Positions 46,768-55,835 of a stretch of DNA of 64,000 nt are shown piece after piece (position 1 is the stretch's first letter; every line of letters begins with the position of its first letter). The position numbers and the translations under genes are program-made. The notes below the pieces were generated by a model, which saw only the letters and a list, made by a program, of their open reading frames with translations, was not told the origin of the DNA and did no database searches. The stretch is taken from positions 1 through 64,000 of the forward strand of contig CAKZUK010000006.1 of NCBI GenBank assembly GCA_937921775.1, written 5' to 3'. This DNA is from an uncultured Saprospiraceae bacterium (GTDB lineage Bacteria > Bacteroidota > Bacteroidia > Chitinophagales > Saprospiraceae).

Positions 46768-47298
46768 ATGAATACCAACTTAAAAGTAATACAAGGAGAT
46801 ATCACTCAAATAAAAGTTGATGCAATAGTCAATGCAGCCAATACCTCTTTGCTTGGAGGTGGTGGAGTTGATGGGGCTATACACCGTGCAGGAGGCCCTG
46901 CTATTTTAGAGGAATGTCGTAATGTCAGAGCGAGCCAAGGAGGTTGTGAAACCGGAGAAGCAGTAATTACGACTGCCGGCAATTTGCCTTCTATTTACGT
47001 CATACACACCGTTGGTCCTGTTTGGCGAGATACTGTACCATTGGAGATGGACCGTCTTTTAAGAAACTGTTATTCTAATAGTTTAGCTATTGCTAAAAGC
47101 GAAAAACTCAAACATATAGCCTTTCCCAATATCAGTACCGGAGTATATCATTTCCCCAAGGCAAGGGCTGCAAGAGTTGCGATTGCTGCAGTTCGTGAAT
47201 TCTTGAAAACACCTTCTGAAATAGAAGAAGTGATTTTTGTTTGTTTTGACAAAGAGAATTATGACCTTTACGTTGAACAATTAAATCAGGACTCGTAG
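46768..47298 (+). CDS. Macro-domain protein, YmdB-like O-acetyl-ADP-ribose deacetylase
   Basis: 176 aa, essentially a single macro domain. Diagnostic motifs are [19 protein letters not shown] at residues 8-26, [14 protein letters not shown] at 29-42, and [15 protein letters not shown] near 126-140. These bind ADP-ribose and hydrolyse O-acetyl-ADP-ribose or mono-ADP-ribosyl esters. Cytoplasmic. It lies 52 bp upstream of coaD on the same strand and may share its transcript. No ADP-ribosyltransferase toxin lies nearby, so a housekeeping rather than antitoxin role is likely. Confidence 0.9.
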   Translation: MNTNLKVIQGDITQIKVDAIVNAANTSLLGGGGVDGAIHRAGGPAILEECRNVRASQGGCETGEAVITTAGNLPSIYVIHTVGPVWRDTVPLEMDRLLRNCYSNSLAIAKSEKLKHIAFPNISTGVYHFPKARAARVAIAAVREFLKTPSEIEEVIFVCFDKENYDLYVEQLNQDS

Positions 47299-47350
47299 AA
47301 CCTTAGACTAAAAGTCATGAAACGAGACTCATTTGCAAAACAATCGAATC

Positions 47351-47806
47351 ATGAAAATTGCAGTATTCCCTGGATCGTTCGATCCAATCACAGTAGGCCA
47401 TGTTGATCTAGTAAAAAGAGCCATTCCACTATTTGACAAAATCATTGTGGCCGTAGGTATTAATTCCCAGAAGAAATATTTATTTGATTTAGACCAACGT
47501 CTTGAGTGGTTGAATGCAGTATTTGCAGACAATCCATCTGTGGAAGTGGCTGCATTTGAAGGATTAACTGCTCATTATTGCAAAGAGCTTGGAGCCAATT
47601 ATTTACTTCGTGGCCTTCGGAACGCTTCAGATTTCGATTACGAGAAAACTATATCACAGCTTAATGCAATCGTAGGTGATGGCCTTGAAACAATCTTCCT
47701 AATCAGTAAACCTGAATTTTCTCATATCTCCTCTACCATTGTTCGGGAGATAATTAGAGGAAAAGGGGATGCTTCTTCCTTCTTACCGGAAGAGGTGAAG
47801 GTTTAG
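47351..47806 (+). CDS. coaD: Phosphopantetheine adenylyltransferase
   Basis: 151 aa from the ATG at 47351 (MKIAVFPGSFDP); an upstream in-frame TTG at 47333 is unlikely since the family starts just before the first strand. It makes dephospho-CoA from 4'-phosphopantetheine and ATP. Nucleotidyltransferase motifs: PGSFDPITVGHVDLVKRA near 7-24, LRGLRNASDFDYE near 86-98, and ISSTIVREI near 126-134. Length is typical. Downstream of the macro-domain gene. Confidence 0.95.
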   Translation: MKIAVFPGSFDPITVGHVDLVKRAIPLFDKIIVAVGINSQKKYLFDLDQRLEWLNAVFADNPSVEVAAFEGLTAHYCKELGANYLLRGLRNASDFDYEKTISQLNAIVGDGLETIFLISKPEFSHISSTIVREIIRGKGDASSFLPEEVKV

Positions 47807-47854
47807 GAATCCTTCTTTTCTAGCTATTCTCTTTTTTATGACCCCCTAATACAC

Positions 47855-47862
47855 TACTTTTG
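47855..47862 (+). promoter_or_regulatory. pruA promoter -7 box
   Basis: TACTTTTG, an exact TAnnTTTG, lies 43 bp ahead of the pruA ATG, with a T-tract about 18 bp upstream in place of a clear TTG. Confidence 0.5.
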
Positions 47863-47905
47863 CCCCGTAGAAATCGACCATTTAATTTACCTAAGAAAAT
47901 ATAAT

Positions 47906-49537
47906 ATGTCAAACGCAATTTACGAAGTTCCAATAGCTGTCAACGAGCCAGTTTTAAACTATGCTCCTGGTTCAATTGAACGCGAAGAGCTAAAGATGGC
48001 CTACGCTGCCATGAAGTCTCGCGAAGTAGAAATTCCAATGTACATTGGTGGTAAAGAAGTGAAAACCAAAACAAAGATAGCTATGCGACCTCCGCATGAT
48101 ATCAAACATAAATTGGGTCATTTTTATAAAGGTACCGCGAAGCATGTTGAACAAGCAATCAAAGCAGCATTGGCAGCTAAGCCAGCTTGGGAAAATATGC
48201 CTTGGCAAGAACGTGTAGCTATCTTCCTAAAAGCAGCTGACTTACTTGCTGGACCATATCGTGCAAAGATGAATGCAGCAACTATGTTGGCGCAATCTAA
48301 AAATGCATACCAAGCAGAAATTGATGCAGTGGCAGAATTCTGTGACTTCCTCCGTTTCAATGCACAGTTCATGACGCAAATCTATTCAGAGCAACCTGAA
48401 TCAGTACACGGCATATGGAATCGTATGGAACACCGTCCTTTGGAAGGTTTCGTCTTTGCAATTACACCATTTAACTTTACTTCTATTGCAGGTAACCTTT
48501 GCGCTGCTCCAGCATTGATGGGCAACACGGTAGTTTGGAAGCCAGCTGAAACTCAGATTTATTCTGCGGCGGTAATTATGGAAATATTTGAAGCAGCTGG
48601 TTTGCCAGCAGGCGTTATTAATATCGTTTATGTAGATGGACCAGCAGCAGGTGATGTAGTATTCAAGCATCCTGACTTTGCTGGTTTGCACTTTACAGGT
48701 TCTACAGGTGTGTTCCGCAAGTTGTGGTCTACCATTGGAAACAATATTGCGAAGTACAAAACATACCCACGAATAGTAGGAGAGACTGGTGGAAAAGATT
48801 TTGTTATTGCACATTCATCAGCTAATGCAAAAGAAGTAGCTACTGCACTAATAAGAGGTGCTTTCGAATTCCAAGGTCAAAAATGTTCCGCAGCTTCTAG
48901 AGCTTACATTCCAAAAAACATTTGGAAGAAAGTTAAGAAATATATGTTGGACGATTTGGAGACGATCAAAATGGGCTCTCCTGAAGATTTTGGCAACTTC
49001 GTAAATGCAGTTATTGATGAACGAGCTTATGATAACATTACTAGTTATATCGCTGCTGCGAAAAAATCTAAGAAAGTAGAAATCATTGCAGGTGGTGGCT
49101 ATAGCAAAAAAGTTGGATACTTCATCGAACCTACTGTTATCGTTGCAGATGATCCAAAGTACACCACTATGTGTGAAGAAATTTTTGGACCGGTACTTAC
49201 CATCCACGTTTATGACACACGTAAATACAGTGAGATGTTGGATATCCTTGACCAAACGTCTCCTTATGCATTGACTGGAGCTGTATTCTCAACGGATCGT
49301 GCTGCTATTGATTTGGCAACGAACAAATTGCGTCACTCTGCAGGTAACTTCTATATCAATGATAAGCCAACTGGAGCAGTAGTAGGTCAGCAGCCATTCG
49401 GTGGTGGACGTGCTTCTGGTACAAACGATAAAGCAGGTTCTATCCTTAACTTGTTGCGTTGGGTTTCACCACGTACGATTAAGGAAACTTTAGTTCCCGC
49501 TACGGACTACCGTTACCCATTTTTGGGAGAAGATTAA
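47906..49537 (+). CDS. pruA: L-glutamate gamma-semialdehyde dehydrogenase (1-pyrroline-5-carboxylate dehydrogenase)
   Basis: 543 aa, an NAD-dependent aldehyde dehydrogenase that oxidises glutamate semialdehyde to glutamate in proline catabolism. Motifs: FVFAITPFNFTSIAGNL near 185-201, GLHFTGSTGVFRKL near 260-273, VGETGGKDF near 291-299 with the general-base Glu, FEFQGQKCSAASRAY near 318-332 with the catalytic Cys near 325, and EEIFGPVLTI near 423. The length is that of the monofunctional type; the proline dehydrogenase half is absent and not in this window. Single gene with its own promoter and a terminator at 49629. Confidence 0.95.
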   Translation: MSNAIYEVPIAVNEPVLNYAPGSIEREELKMAYAAMKSREVEIPMYIGGKEVKTKTKIAMRPPHDIKHKLGHFYKGTAKHVEQAIKAALAAKPAWENMPWQERVAIFLKAADLLAGPYRAKMNAATMLAQSKNAYQAEIDAVAEFCDFLRFNAQFMTQIYSEQPESVHGIWNRMEHRPLEGFVFAITPFNFTSIAGNLCAAPALMGNTVVWKPAETQIYSAAVIMEIFEAAGLPAGVINIVYVDGPAAGDVVFKHPDFAGLHFTGSTGVFRKLWSTIGNNIAKYKTYPRIVGETGGKDFVIAHSSANAKEVATALIRGAFEFQGQKCSAASRAYIPKNIWKKVKKYMLDDLETIKMGSPEDFGNFVNAVIDERAYDNITSYIAAAKKSKKVEIIAGGGYSKKVGYFIEPTVIVADDPKYTTMCEEIFGPVLTIHVYDTRKYSEMLDILDQTSPYALTGAVFSTDRAAIDLATNKLRHSAGNFYINDKPTGAVVGQQPFGGGRASGTNDKAGSILNLLRWVSPRTIKETLVPATDYRYPFLGED

Positions 49538-49628
49538 AATAAATTGATCTGGAGTAGGGGATGCTTGTATTTATCTTGTCTTAGAAGACTAATACAATAC
49601 CCCGAGCCAGATGATTGTGATTAGTATG

Positions 49629-49660
49629 AAAAGCCGGAGATGTAAAACCTTCGGCTTTTT
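49629..49660 (+). terminator. pruA terminator
   Basis: AAAAGCCG (49629-49636) pairs with CGGCTTTT (49652-49659) and the T-run continues; about 90 bp after the pruA stop. Confidence 0.75.
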
Positions 49661-49719
49661 ATATGACACACTACTTATTATTACTTACGTGAACTTTAAA
49701 GCGAACCAATCAAATAAAC

Positions 49720-52149
49720 ATGAAGCAAAATAATACCCTCTGCAGGTCTGCCTTTCTGATTCTTTTTTCTTTGCTTTTTTTAGCCACAGCTAATGCACAG
49801 AATAAAAAGAAATTCACCATCTCAGGATACATCGAAGATGCTACTTCTGGTGAAAAACTAATTAGTGCCAATGCTTATGATTTAAAAAGTGAAAACGGTA
49901 CGGTATCGAATATCTATGGATTCTATAGTATAACCTTGCCTACAGATTCTGTGTTCATTACTTTTTCTTATATAGGTTATCAATCATTGGAATATCGCCT
50001 TTCATTAGACAAAGATATGGTGATCAACGTGAAGCTTGAACCAGAATTGTCACTTCAAGAAATAACGGTAGTAGCTGATAAGTATGAAGAGAAAATTGAA
50101 GAGACAACGCGTATGAGTACCGTTGATATTCCGATTGCACAAATCAAAAAAATCCCTGCATTGTTTGGGGAGGTGGATGTATTGAAAGCCTTACAGCTAT
50201 TACCCGGAGTACAATCGGGAGGTGAAGGCCAAAATGGTCTGTATGTACGTGGAGGAAGTCCCGATCAAAATCTGATATTATTGGATGGTGTACCTGTTTA
50301 TAATGCATCCCACTTATTTGGTTTCTTCTCCGTTTTTAATGCAGATGCAGTGAAAGATGTAAAGTTAACAAAGGGAGGTTTTCCTGCTCGATATGGAGGT
50401 CGTCTCTCATCTGTAATTGAGATCAATATGAAGGAAGGGAATATCAACGAATGGCATGGAGCTGGCTCTATTGGTTTGATTGCTTCTAAGTTGACGATTG
50501 AAGGTCCTATCAAAAAAGACAAGACTTCAATTATGCTTTCTGCTCGCCGAACCTATATCGATATTTTGGCTCGACCACTGATTAAAAAAAGTTTTGAAAA
50601 CAATGGTAGCACAGGTAATGCAGGATATTATTTTTATGATTTTAATGGAAAGATAAACCATAAATTTTCTGATAAAGACAGATTGTACTTTAGTGTTTAT
50701 ACCGGTGAAGATAAGTTCTTCGTTGAAGAAAATTATAGTGAGACCTTTGGAGGGAATAACTCCTATAGAGATGAATTAGAAGTTGGATTAGGATGGGGGA
50801 ACATAACTTCTGCATTGCGATGGAATCATTTGTGGACAAATAAATTGTTTAGTAATACAACGCTTACCTTTAGTCGGTATTCATTTAATACAAAGATTCG
50901 CAACTACAGTGAATCAGATTCCGAAAGCAACGAATTCTCTGTTGGTTACCTGTCGGGAATAGATGACTTTGCAGCTAAAATTGATTTTGATTATGTACCA
51001 AGTCCAAACCATTTTATTCGTTTTGGTGCAGGTGTCATTAATCATACGTTTAAGCCGGGTAAATTTGATGTACTCTTTAAGGACACCGATTTGGGATATA
51101 CAAATGTTAGTATTGATACGACACTAGGTCAAAGCAATGTCAATGCACAAGAGTTTTCAGCTTATGTAGAAGACGATATGAAATTGGGAGATAACTTAAA
51201 GTTAAACGCTGGATTACACCTTTCTGCATTTAAATTAAAAGATAAAACCTATCCTTCCATTCAACCACGATTAAACGTACGGTACATGTTGCCTGGCAAT
51301 GTGGCATTAAAAGGCTCATTCGCAATGATGCGCCAATACGTACAGTTGCTAACTAACGAAGGAATAGGACTGCCAACCGATCTCTGGCTTCCTTCTACCA
51401 AACGGGTAAAGCCACAAGATTCTTGGCAACTTGGATTAGGCCTGGCTAAAACATTCGGTGGCCAATACGAAGTTACTCTAGAAGGTTATTATAAAGAAAT
51501 GACCAACTTAGTTGCCTACAAAGAAGGCGCAAGTTTCATTACCCTTAATAACTGGGAGGATGACGTAACTCAAGGAGATGGCAAATCTTATGGCGCGGAG
51601 TTTTTTGTTCAGAAAAAGAAAGGCCGTCTCACCGGTTGGGTAGGCTACACATTGTCATGGTCTTGGCGAACATTCCCTGATATCAATCTCGGAGAACGAT
51701 ATCCCTTTAAATACGACCGTCGCCATGATTTATCAATTGTGGCTTCCTATGAATTCAATGATCGAATCAACATAGCTGGTACTTGGATCTATGGTACAGG
51801 TAACGCTGTTACACTAGCTAATTCTCAATACGAAAGTGTGTTTCCAGGAGTAAATTTTCCGCAGACGAGTAGCAGCGGAACGTTTAACACTGATTTTTAT
51901 AAAAATAGAAACAACTTCAGAATGAATGCCTACCATCGTATGGATATAGGGATCAATTTTGTAAAAAAGAAAAAACGGCATACGCGGACTTGGTCCTTTG
52001 GTGCTTATAACACTTACAACCAGAATAATCCATTTTTCTTATTCACTGGGAATGAATACAACAGCAGTACAGGAGAAAGTAAGACCGTTTTAAAGCAAGC
52101 AAGTCTGTTTCCTATTATTCCTTATTTCAATTATTCTTTTGAGTTTTAA
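49720..52149 (+). CDS. TonB-dependent receptor with carboxypeptidase-like domain
   Basis: 809 aa, outer membrane. Signal peptide 1-26 (ATANAQ), a carboxypeptidase-regulatory-like domain (about 33-110, ISGYIEDATSGEKLISANAY), a plug (about 130-240, with VLKALQLLPGVQSGGEGQNG and LYVRGGSPDQNLILLDGVP), then a beta barrel ending in an aromatic residue (NYSFEF). Such receptors take up ligands with TonB energy. The DUF4249 lipoprotein gene starts 19 bp downstream, a usual pairing in Bacteroidota that recalls SusC/SusD; the substrate is not indicated. Confidence 0.92.
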   Translation: MKQNNTLCRSAFLILFSLLFLATANAQNKKKFTISGYIEDATSGEKLISANAYDLKSENGTVSNIYGFYSITLPTDSVFITFSYIGYQSLEYRLSLDKDMVINVKLEPELSLQEITVVADKYEEKIEETTRMSTVDIPIAQIKKIPALFGEVDVLKALQLLPGVQSGGEGQNGLYVRGGSPDQNLILLDGVPVYNASHLFGFFSVFNADAVKDVKLTKGGFPARYGGRLSSVIEINMKEGNINEWHGAGSIGLIASKLTIEGPIKKDKTSIMLSARRTYIDILARPLIKKSFENNGSTGNAGYYFYDFNGKINHKFSDKDRLYFSVYTGEDKFFVEENYSETFGGNNSYRDELEVGLGWGNITSALRWNHLWTNKLFSNTTLTFSRYSFNTKIRNYSESDSESNEFSVGYLSGIDDFAAKIDFDYVPSPNHFIRFGAGVINHTFKPGKFDVLFKDTDLGYTNVSIDTTLGQSNVNAQEFSAYVEDDMKLGDNLKLNAGLHLSAFKLKDKTYPSIQPRLNVRYMLPGNVALKGSFAMMRQYVQLLTNEGIGLPTDLWLPSTKRVKPQDSWQLGLGLAKTFGGQYEVTLEGYYKEMTNLVAYKEGASFITLNNWEDDVTQGDGKSYGAEFFVQKKKGRLTGWVGYTLSWSWRTFPDINLGERYPFKYDRRHDLSIVASYEFNDRINIAGTWIYGTGNAVTLANSQYESVFPGVNFPQTSSSGTFNTDFYKNRNNFRMNAYHRMDIGINFVKKKKRHTRTWSFGAYNTYNQNNPFFLFTGNEYNSSTGESKTVLKQASLFPIIPYFNYSFEF

Positions 52150-52168
52150 AGCAATAAAATTATAAAAA

Positions 52169-53059
52169 ATGAAAAAGTTAATTCCAATATTTATAAGCTT
52201 ATTTATCTGTACTTCTTGTGGGGAAGATTTTTTTGAAACAACCTTGAAAATTGATCCACCGCCACATGAAGATCAATTGGTCTTGCATAGTTTTATTAAA
52301 AGTAGCGACAGTCTAGTATATGTTAGTTTGACAAAAAGTACTGGCATCTTAGAAACAAATAATAGTAACTCAGGAGCTGAATACATTAATGATGCAGCAG
52401 TCGAATTGTACGAAAATGGAACACTGAAGTATAATCTAACACCAACGGGAGGGGAGCCTTTTAATTATAAGGTGGAATTAAATGATGTATTTGGAGGGCT
52501 GGGAAATAGTTACGAAATAAAAGCATCGCATGATGATTTAGCAACTGCTTCAGCTGAACAAAAGATGCTTGCTGCTCCTGAATTGACCTCTGCTATCTTT
52601 GATGAGGATGGTGGCTTACCCAGTGAATACGACTATGAGTCAAATGCCATTGATATTCTTATTAATGATCCTGTCGGAGAAAATTTTTATGAAATATATT
52701 TGATTTTTGAAGACACCATTGGGGGAGTGGTATACTCTAGTGAGAAGTCAGCTGAGTCACTTGATATAAACACATCAGAAGGATTAAACCGTTCTATTCT
52801 AGTGGATGCTGCATCTTTTGATGGTGAAGCTTATACCTTACAAATTCAAACACGTTTTGACTGGGGAGAAAACATGAGGGTTTATGTAAGAGCGATTTCC
52901 AGAGATTGGTTTTTGTACTCAAAGTCATTATCTGATTTTCGAAACTCAGATGATTTAGAATTTTTTGCCGAACCTGTCACCGTACACACCAATATTCAAA
53001 ATGGACTGGGCGTATTTGCAATGGGAGCAGAAACGCGTATTCGAGTAGACAAAGAGTAA
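52169..53059 (+). CDS. DUF4249 lipoprotein, partner of the TonB receptor
   Basis: 296 aa with a lipoprotein signal (LFICTSC, Cys near 16). The pattern LVLHSFIKSSDSLVYVSLTKS at the start of the mature part, followed by an AAVELYENG strand and later YVRAISRDWFLYSKSL, matches DUF4249. The gene sits 19 bp after the TonB-dependent receptor and is surely in the same operon. By analogy it may cap the receptor or bind its ligand at the surface. Confidence 0.85.
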   Translation: MKKLIPIFISLFICTSCGEDFFETTLKIDPPPHEDQLVLHSFIKSSDSLVYVSLTKSTGILETNNSNSGAEYINDAAVELYENGTLKYNLTPTGGEPFNYKVELNDVFGGLGNSYEIKASHDDLATASAEQKMLAAPELTSAIFDEDGGLPSEYDYESNAIDILINDPVGENFYEIYLIFEDTIGGVVYSSEKSAESLDINTSEGLNRSILVDAASFDGEAYTLQIQTRFDWGENMRVYVRAISRDWFLYSKSLSDFRNSDDLEFFAEPVTVHTNIQNGLGVFAMGAETRIRVDKE

Positions 53060-53159
53060 TTTGGTACTAGCAATTTAAGGGGCAATGATATTGCTAGTCT
53101 TCCAATAGCTCAAATTTTGAAAAGACCAAACCAAAGCGTCATTGCAATTGAAACTACAA

Positions 53160-53188
53160 TTGTAATTGAAACTTTTTACCTACCTTTG
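53160..53188 (+). promoter_or_regulatory. folD promoter
   Basis: TTG (53160-53162), 18 bp, then TACCTTTG (53181-53188): a good Bacteroidota promoter with a leader of about 15-20 nt before the ATG at 53209. A direct repeat of AATTGAAACT overlaps the -33 region. Confidence 0.65.
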
Positions 53189-53208
53189 GGCTTCTCAAAA
53201 CATACATA

Positions 53209-54090
53209 ATGAAACTGATCGACGGAAAGCTCTTAGCACAGACTATAAAGGAAGAAATTGCAGTTCAGGTTACTGCCATTACATCAGATGGAAAAAGACC
53301 ACCGCACCTTGCTGCGGTACTGATAGGTGATGACCCTGCCAGCCAATCTTACGTTCGCAATAAAGTTCGCTCCTGCGAGCAAGTTGGCTTCGAATCCAGC
53401 TTAATCAGAAAAGAGGCAGATATCACAGAGTCAGAACTATTGGAAATCATTGATCGACTCAACGCTGATGACGCTATTGATGGTTTTATTGTCCAACTAC
53501 CACTTCCTAAGCATATAAACGAAGAGCGAGTGACCCTTGCTATTGATCCTAAAAAAGATGTGGATGGTTTTCATCCCGTCAATTTTGGACGTATGGCACA
53601 AGGACTTGACTGTTATCTTCCTGCTACTCCTTTTGGCATTCTACAAATGCTGGATCGATACAACATAGAAGTGGAAGGAAAAGAATGTGTAGTCGTAGGA
53701 CGAAGTAACATCGTAGGCTCTCCAATAAGTATTCTCCTCTCAAGAAAAGCATCTCCAGGAAACGCAACCATTACCTTATGCCACAGCCGCACCAAAGATA
53801 TCGCCTTTCATACTCGACGAGCTGATATTTTGATCGTAGCCTTGGGCCGTCCAGAATTCATAACTGGAGATATGGTGAAAGAAGGTGTCGTGGTAATTGA
53901 TGTAGGAATCAATAGAGTGGATGATGAAACTGCAAAGAGAGGATATCGACTACGAGGTGATGTACATTTTGATCAAGTAGCTGCCAAAGCAAGCTATATC
54001 ACCCCAGTACCTGGAGGCGTAGGTCCAATGACTGTAACTTCTTTACTAATGAATACCTTGAAGGCGTATCGGAAAGAAGTCTACGGCTAG
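53209..54090 (+). CDS. folD: Bifunctional methylenetetrahydrofolate dehydrogenase/cyclohydrolase
   Basis: 293 aa, cytoplasmic. It interconverts 5,10-methylene-, methenyl- and 10-formyl-tetrahydrofolate with NADP. Motifs: SQSYVRNKVRSCEQVG near 45-60 with the catalytic Lys, IVQLPLPKHI near 95-104, KDVDGFHPVNFGRMAQG near 116-132, VVGRSNIVGSPIS near 162-174, and PVPGGVGPMTVTSLLMNT near 266-283. Single gene with a short leader. Confidence 0.96.
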   Translation: MKLIDGKLLAQTIKEEIAVQVTAITSDGKRPPHLAAVLIGDDPASQSYVRNKVRSCEQVGFESSLIRKEADITESELLEIIDRLNADDAIDGFIVQLPLPKHINEERVTLAIDPKKDVDGFHPVNFGRMAQGLDCYLPATPFGILQMLDRYNIEVEGKECVVVGRSNIVGSPISILLSRKASPGNATITLCHSRTKDIAFHTRRADILIVALGRPEFITGDMVKEGVVVIDVGINRVDDETAKRGYRLRGDVHFDQVAAKASYITPVPGGVGPMTVTSLLMNTLKAYRKEVYG

Positions 54091-54271
54091 TAATCATAAC
54101 AAAGATATATTTCTAAATGCGGGTAACTTGAAACTAGACTGAATTGCGTCCTCATAAAGACCCTTAAATCAGTTGCTTGACAAATTAGAGTCGCTTTTGA
54201 AATAATTTAACTTGTTTTGTGTTTTAGATTTGTTTATCAGAGCATAATCAATAAATCCTAAACTTTAATTT

Positions 54272-54790
54272 ATGAATGGTAGTCAAGGAACTAAACACAT
54301 GATTGGACAAATCAACGATTTGCTCTGTCAACTTGATGATACTGCTTACGCAAAACCCATTAGCCTCTTTAAAGGAGGTACTTTGGGGCAACATTTCCGA
54401 CACATTCTCGATTTTTACAATTGCCTTGTCGCTGGTGCACTCTTAGGAGAGCTCGATTATTCCAAACGAGCTAGAAATCCTTTGATGGAAACTAAGATAG
54501 AAGTGGCCAAAGATTCATTCAATGCTATTTTAGATAAGCTTAGTCAGTTTAGCGAAGAGCAAAGAGTGAAGGTAGTTACGGATTTTTCAATAGATGAAAA
54601 TGGAGTACGCTCGGTCGTTATTTCTTCTGTTGGAAGGGAATTAATGTACGCTTATGACCACGCCATTCATCATTTGGCGATTATTCGAATGGGAATACAA
54701 ACAGCATTTCCTGAAGTAGAACTATGCGAATCACTTGGAGTGGCACCTTCTACGGTTAAACATAGTAAACAAAGTCAAAGAAGTGGATAA
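54272..54790 (+). CDS. DinB/YfiT-like four-helix-bundle protein
   Basis: 172 aa, cytoplasmic. The DinB-like metal site is visible as GQHFRHILDFY near 39-49 and YDHAIHHLAIIRMG near 129-142, where the spaced histidines bind a divalent metal. Members are often thiol-dependent transferases, but no substrate can be assigned. A TAGATTTG box at 54225-54232 is a possible promoter. It is 94 bp upstream of prmA on the same strand. Confidence 0.75.
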   Translation: MNGSQGTKHMIGQINDLLCQLDDTAYAKPISLFKGGTLGQHFRHILDFYNCLVAGALLGELDYSKRARNPLMETKIEVAKDSFNAILDKLSQFSEEQRVKVVTDFSIDENGVRSVVISSVGRELMYAYDHAIHHLAIIRMGIQTAFPEVELCESLGVAPSTVKHSKQSQRSG

Positions 54791-54884
54791 AGCGAGAGCT
54801 CTTACTTTTAATATGCTCGAAATGCAGTATTTTGCGGACACACGAAAAGCAGGCAGAACCCTTTAATGTTTTTAAAAATTTAAA

Positions 54885-55709
54885 ATGGACTATTTCAAAT
54901 ATACCATTCAATTGGAACCAGCACAATCAGAAATTGTTCTGGCTTTTTTATCTCAACTGCCCTTTGAGGCTTTTCAGGAAAATGAAGGCGAATTAATCGC
55001 CTGGTTGGCAGCTTCCGATTTTGACGATAGCTTCAAACAGCAATTTGCTGAGCTAAAAGAACGCTTTAAGCTAAGAGAGGCCACTGAAGTGATCAAACCT
55101 CAAAACTGGAATGCCATATGGGAGTCTAACCATAAGTCCATTAGTGTAGGTAAATTTTGCCAAGTTAGAGCTGATTTTCATGAAAAGGAGACTGATATTC
55201 AATATGATATCATTATCAATCCTAAAATGGCATTTGGAACAGGACATCATGAAACCACGTATATGATGATGGATCAGATGAAATCTCTGAAATTTGACAA
55301 AACGACTGTGTTAGATTTAGGTTGTGGAACCGGTGTATTGGCTATTTTAGCGGCTAAAATGGGAAGCGACGATATTTTGGCAATTGATTATGATCCCGCA
55401 GCCTATGAAAACACACTGGAAAACCTAAAAGTTAATGGTCTGGAAGGTATCAAAACCCAATGTGGGACCCTTGCTGACACAGGAGATCACAGCTATGATT
55501 ACATCCTTGCGAATATTAATCGGGGGGTAATTTTAGACAGTTTATCTGCGTTATATGGTAAGTTGAAACAGCAGGGCCTCCTTCTCGTATCAGGTATTTT
55601 AAACTCTGATGAAGAACTGTTACTCCAAAATGCAACAGCAAACAATTTTAAGCAAGTGAACATTCAGCGAAAAAATGGCTGGATTTGTGTTTCTTTTATG
55701 AAAACTTAA
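54885..55709 (+). CDS. prmA: Ribosomal protein L11 methyltransferase
   Basis: 274 aa. It methylates ribosomal protein L11 with S-adenosylmethionine. Motifs: FGTGHHETTYMMM near 116-128, VLDLGCGTGVLAILAAKMG near 142-160 (SAM-binding loop), and ILANINRGVI near 208-217. The N-terminal ~85 residues are the L11-binding part, somewhat shorter than in E. coli, as is normal in Bacteroidota. Its start follows an AT-rich segment resembling the end of the dispersed repeat. Confidence 0.93.
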   Translation: MDYFKYTIQLEPAQSEIVLAFLSQLPFEAFQENEGELIAWLAASDFDDSFKQQFAELKERFKLREATEVIKPQNWNAIWESNHKSISVGKFCQVRADFHEKETDIQYDIIINPKMAFGTGHHETTYMMMDQMKSLKFDKTTVLDLGCGTGVLAILAAKMGSDDILAIDYDPAAYENTLENLKVNGLEGIKTQCGTLADTGDHSYDYILANINRGVILDSLSALYGKLKQQGLLLVSGILNSDEELLLQNATANNFKQVNIQRKNGWICVSFMKT

Positions 55710-55835
55710 GCATATAGAAAAATCATAATTTAATTGATTTTTATGTGCTTTTGACCTTGAAATGTGCGCGTTTTTAACTAGAAACGACATATTTTGGGCG
55801 CATTACACTACTCACGTTTAAATCAATTCAAATTG

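Noticed and set aside
46768..47298. Macro domain as antitoxin of a DarT-type ADP-ribosylation toxin
   Set aside because: No ADP-ribosyltransferase gene adjacent; neighbours are a small exported protein and coaD.
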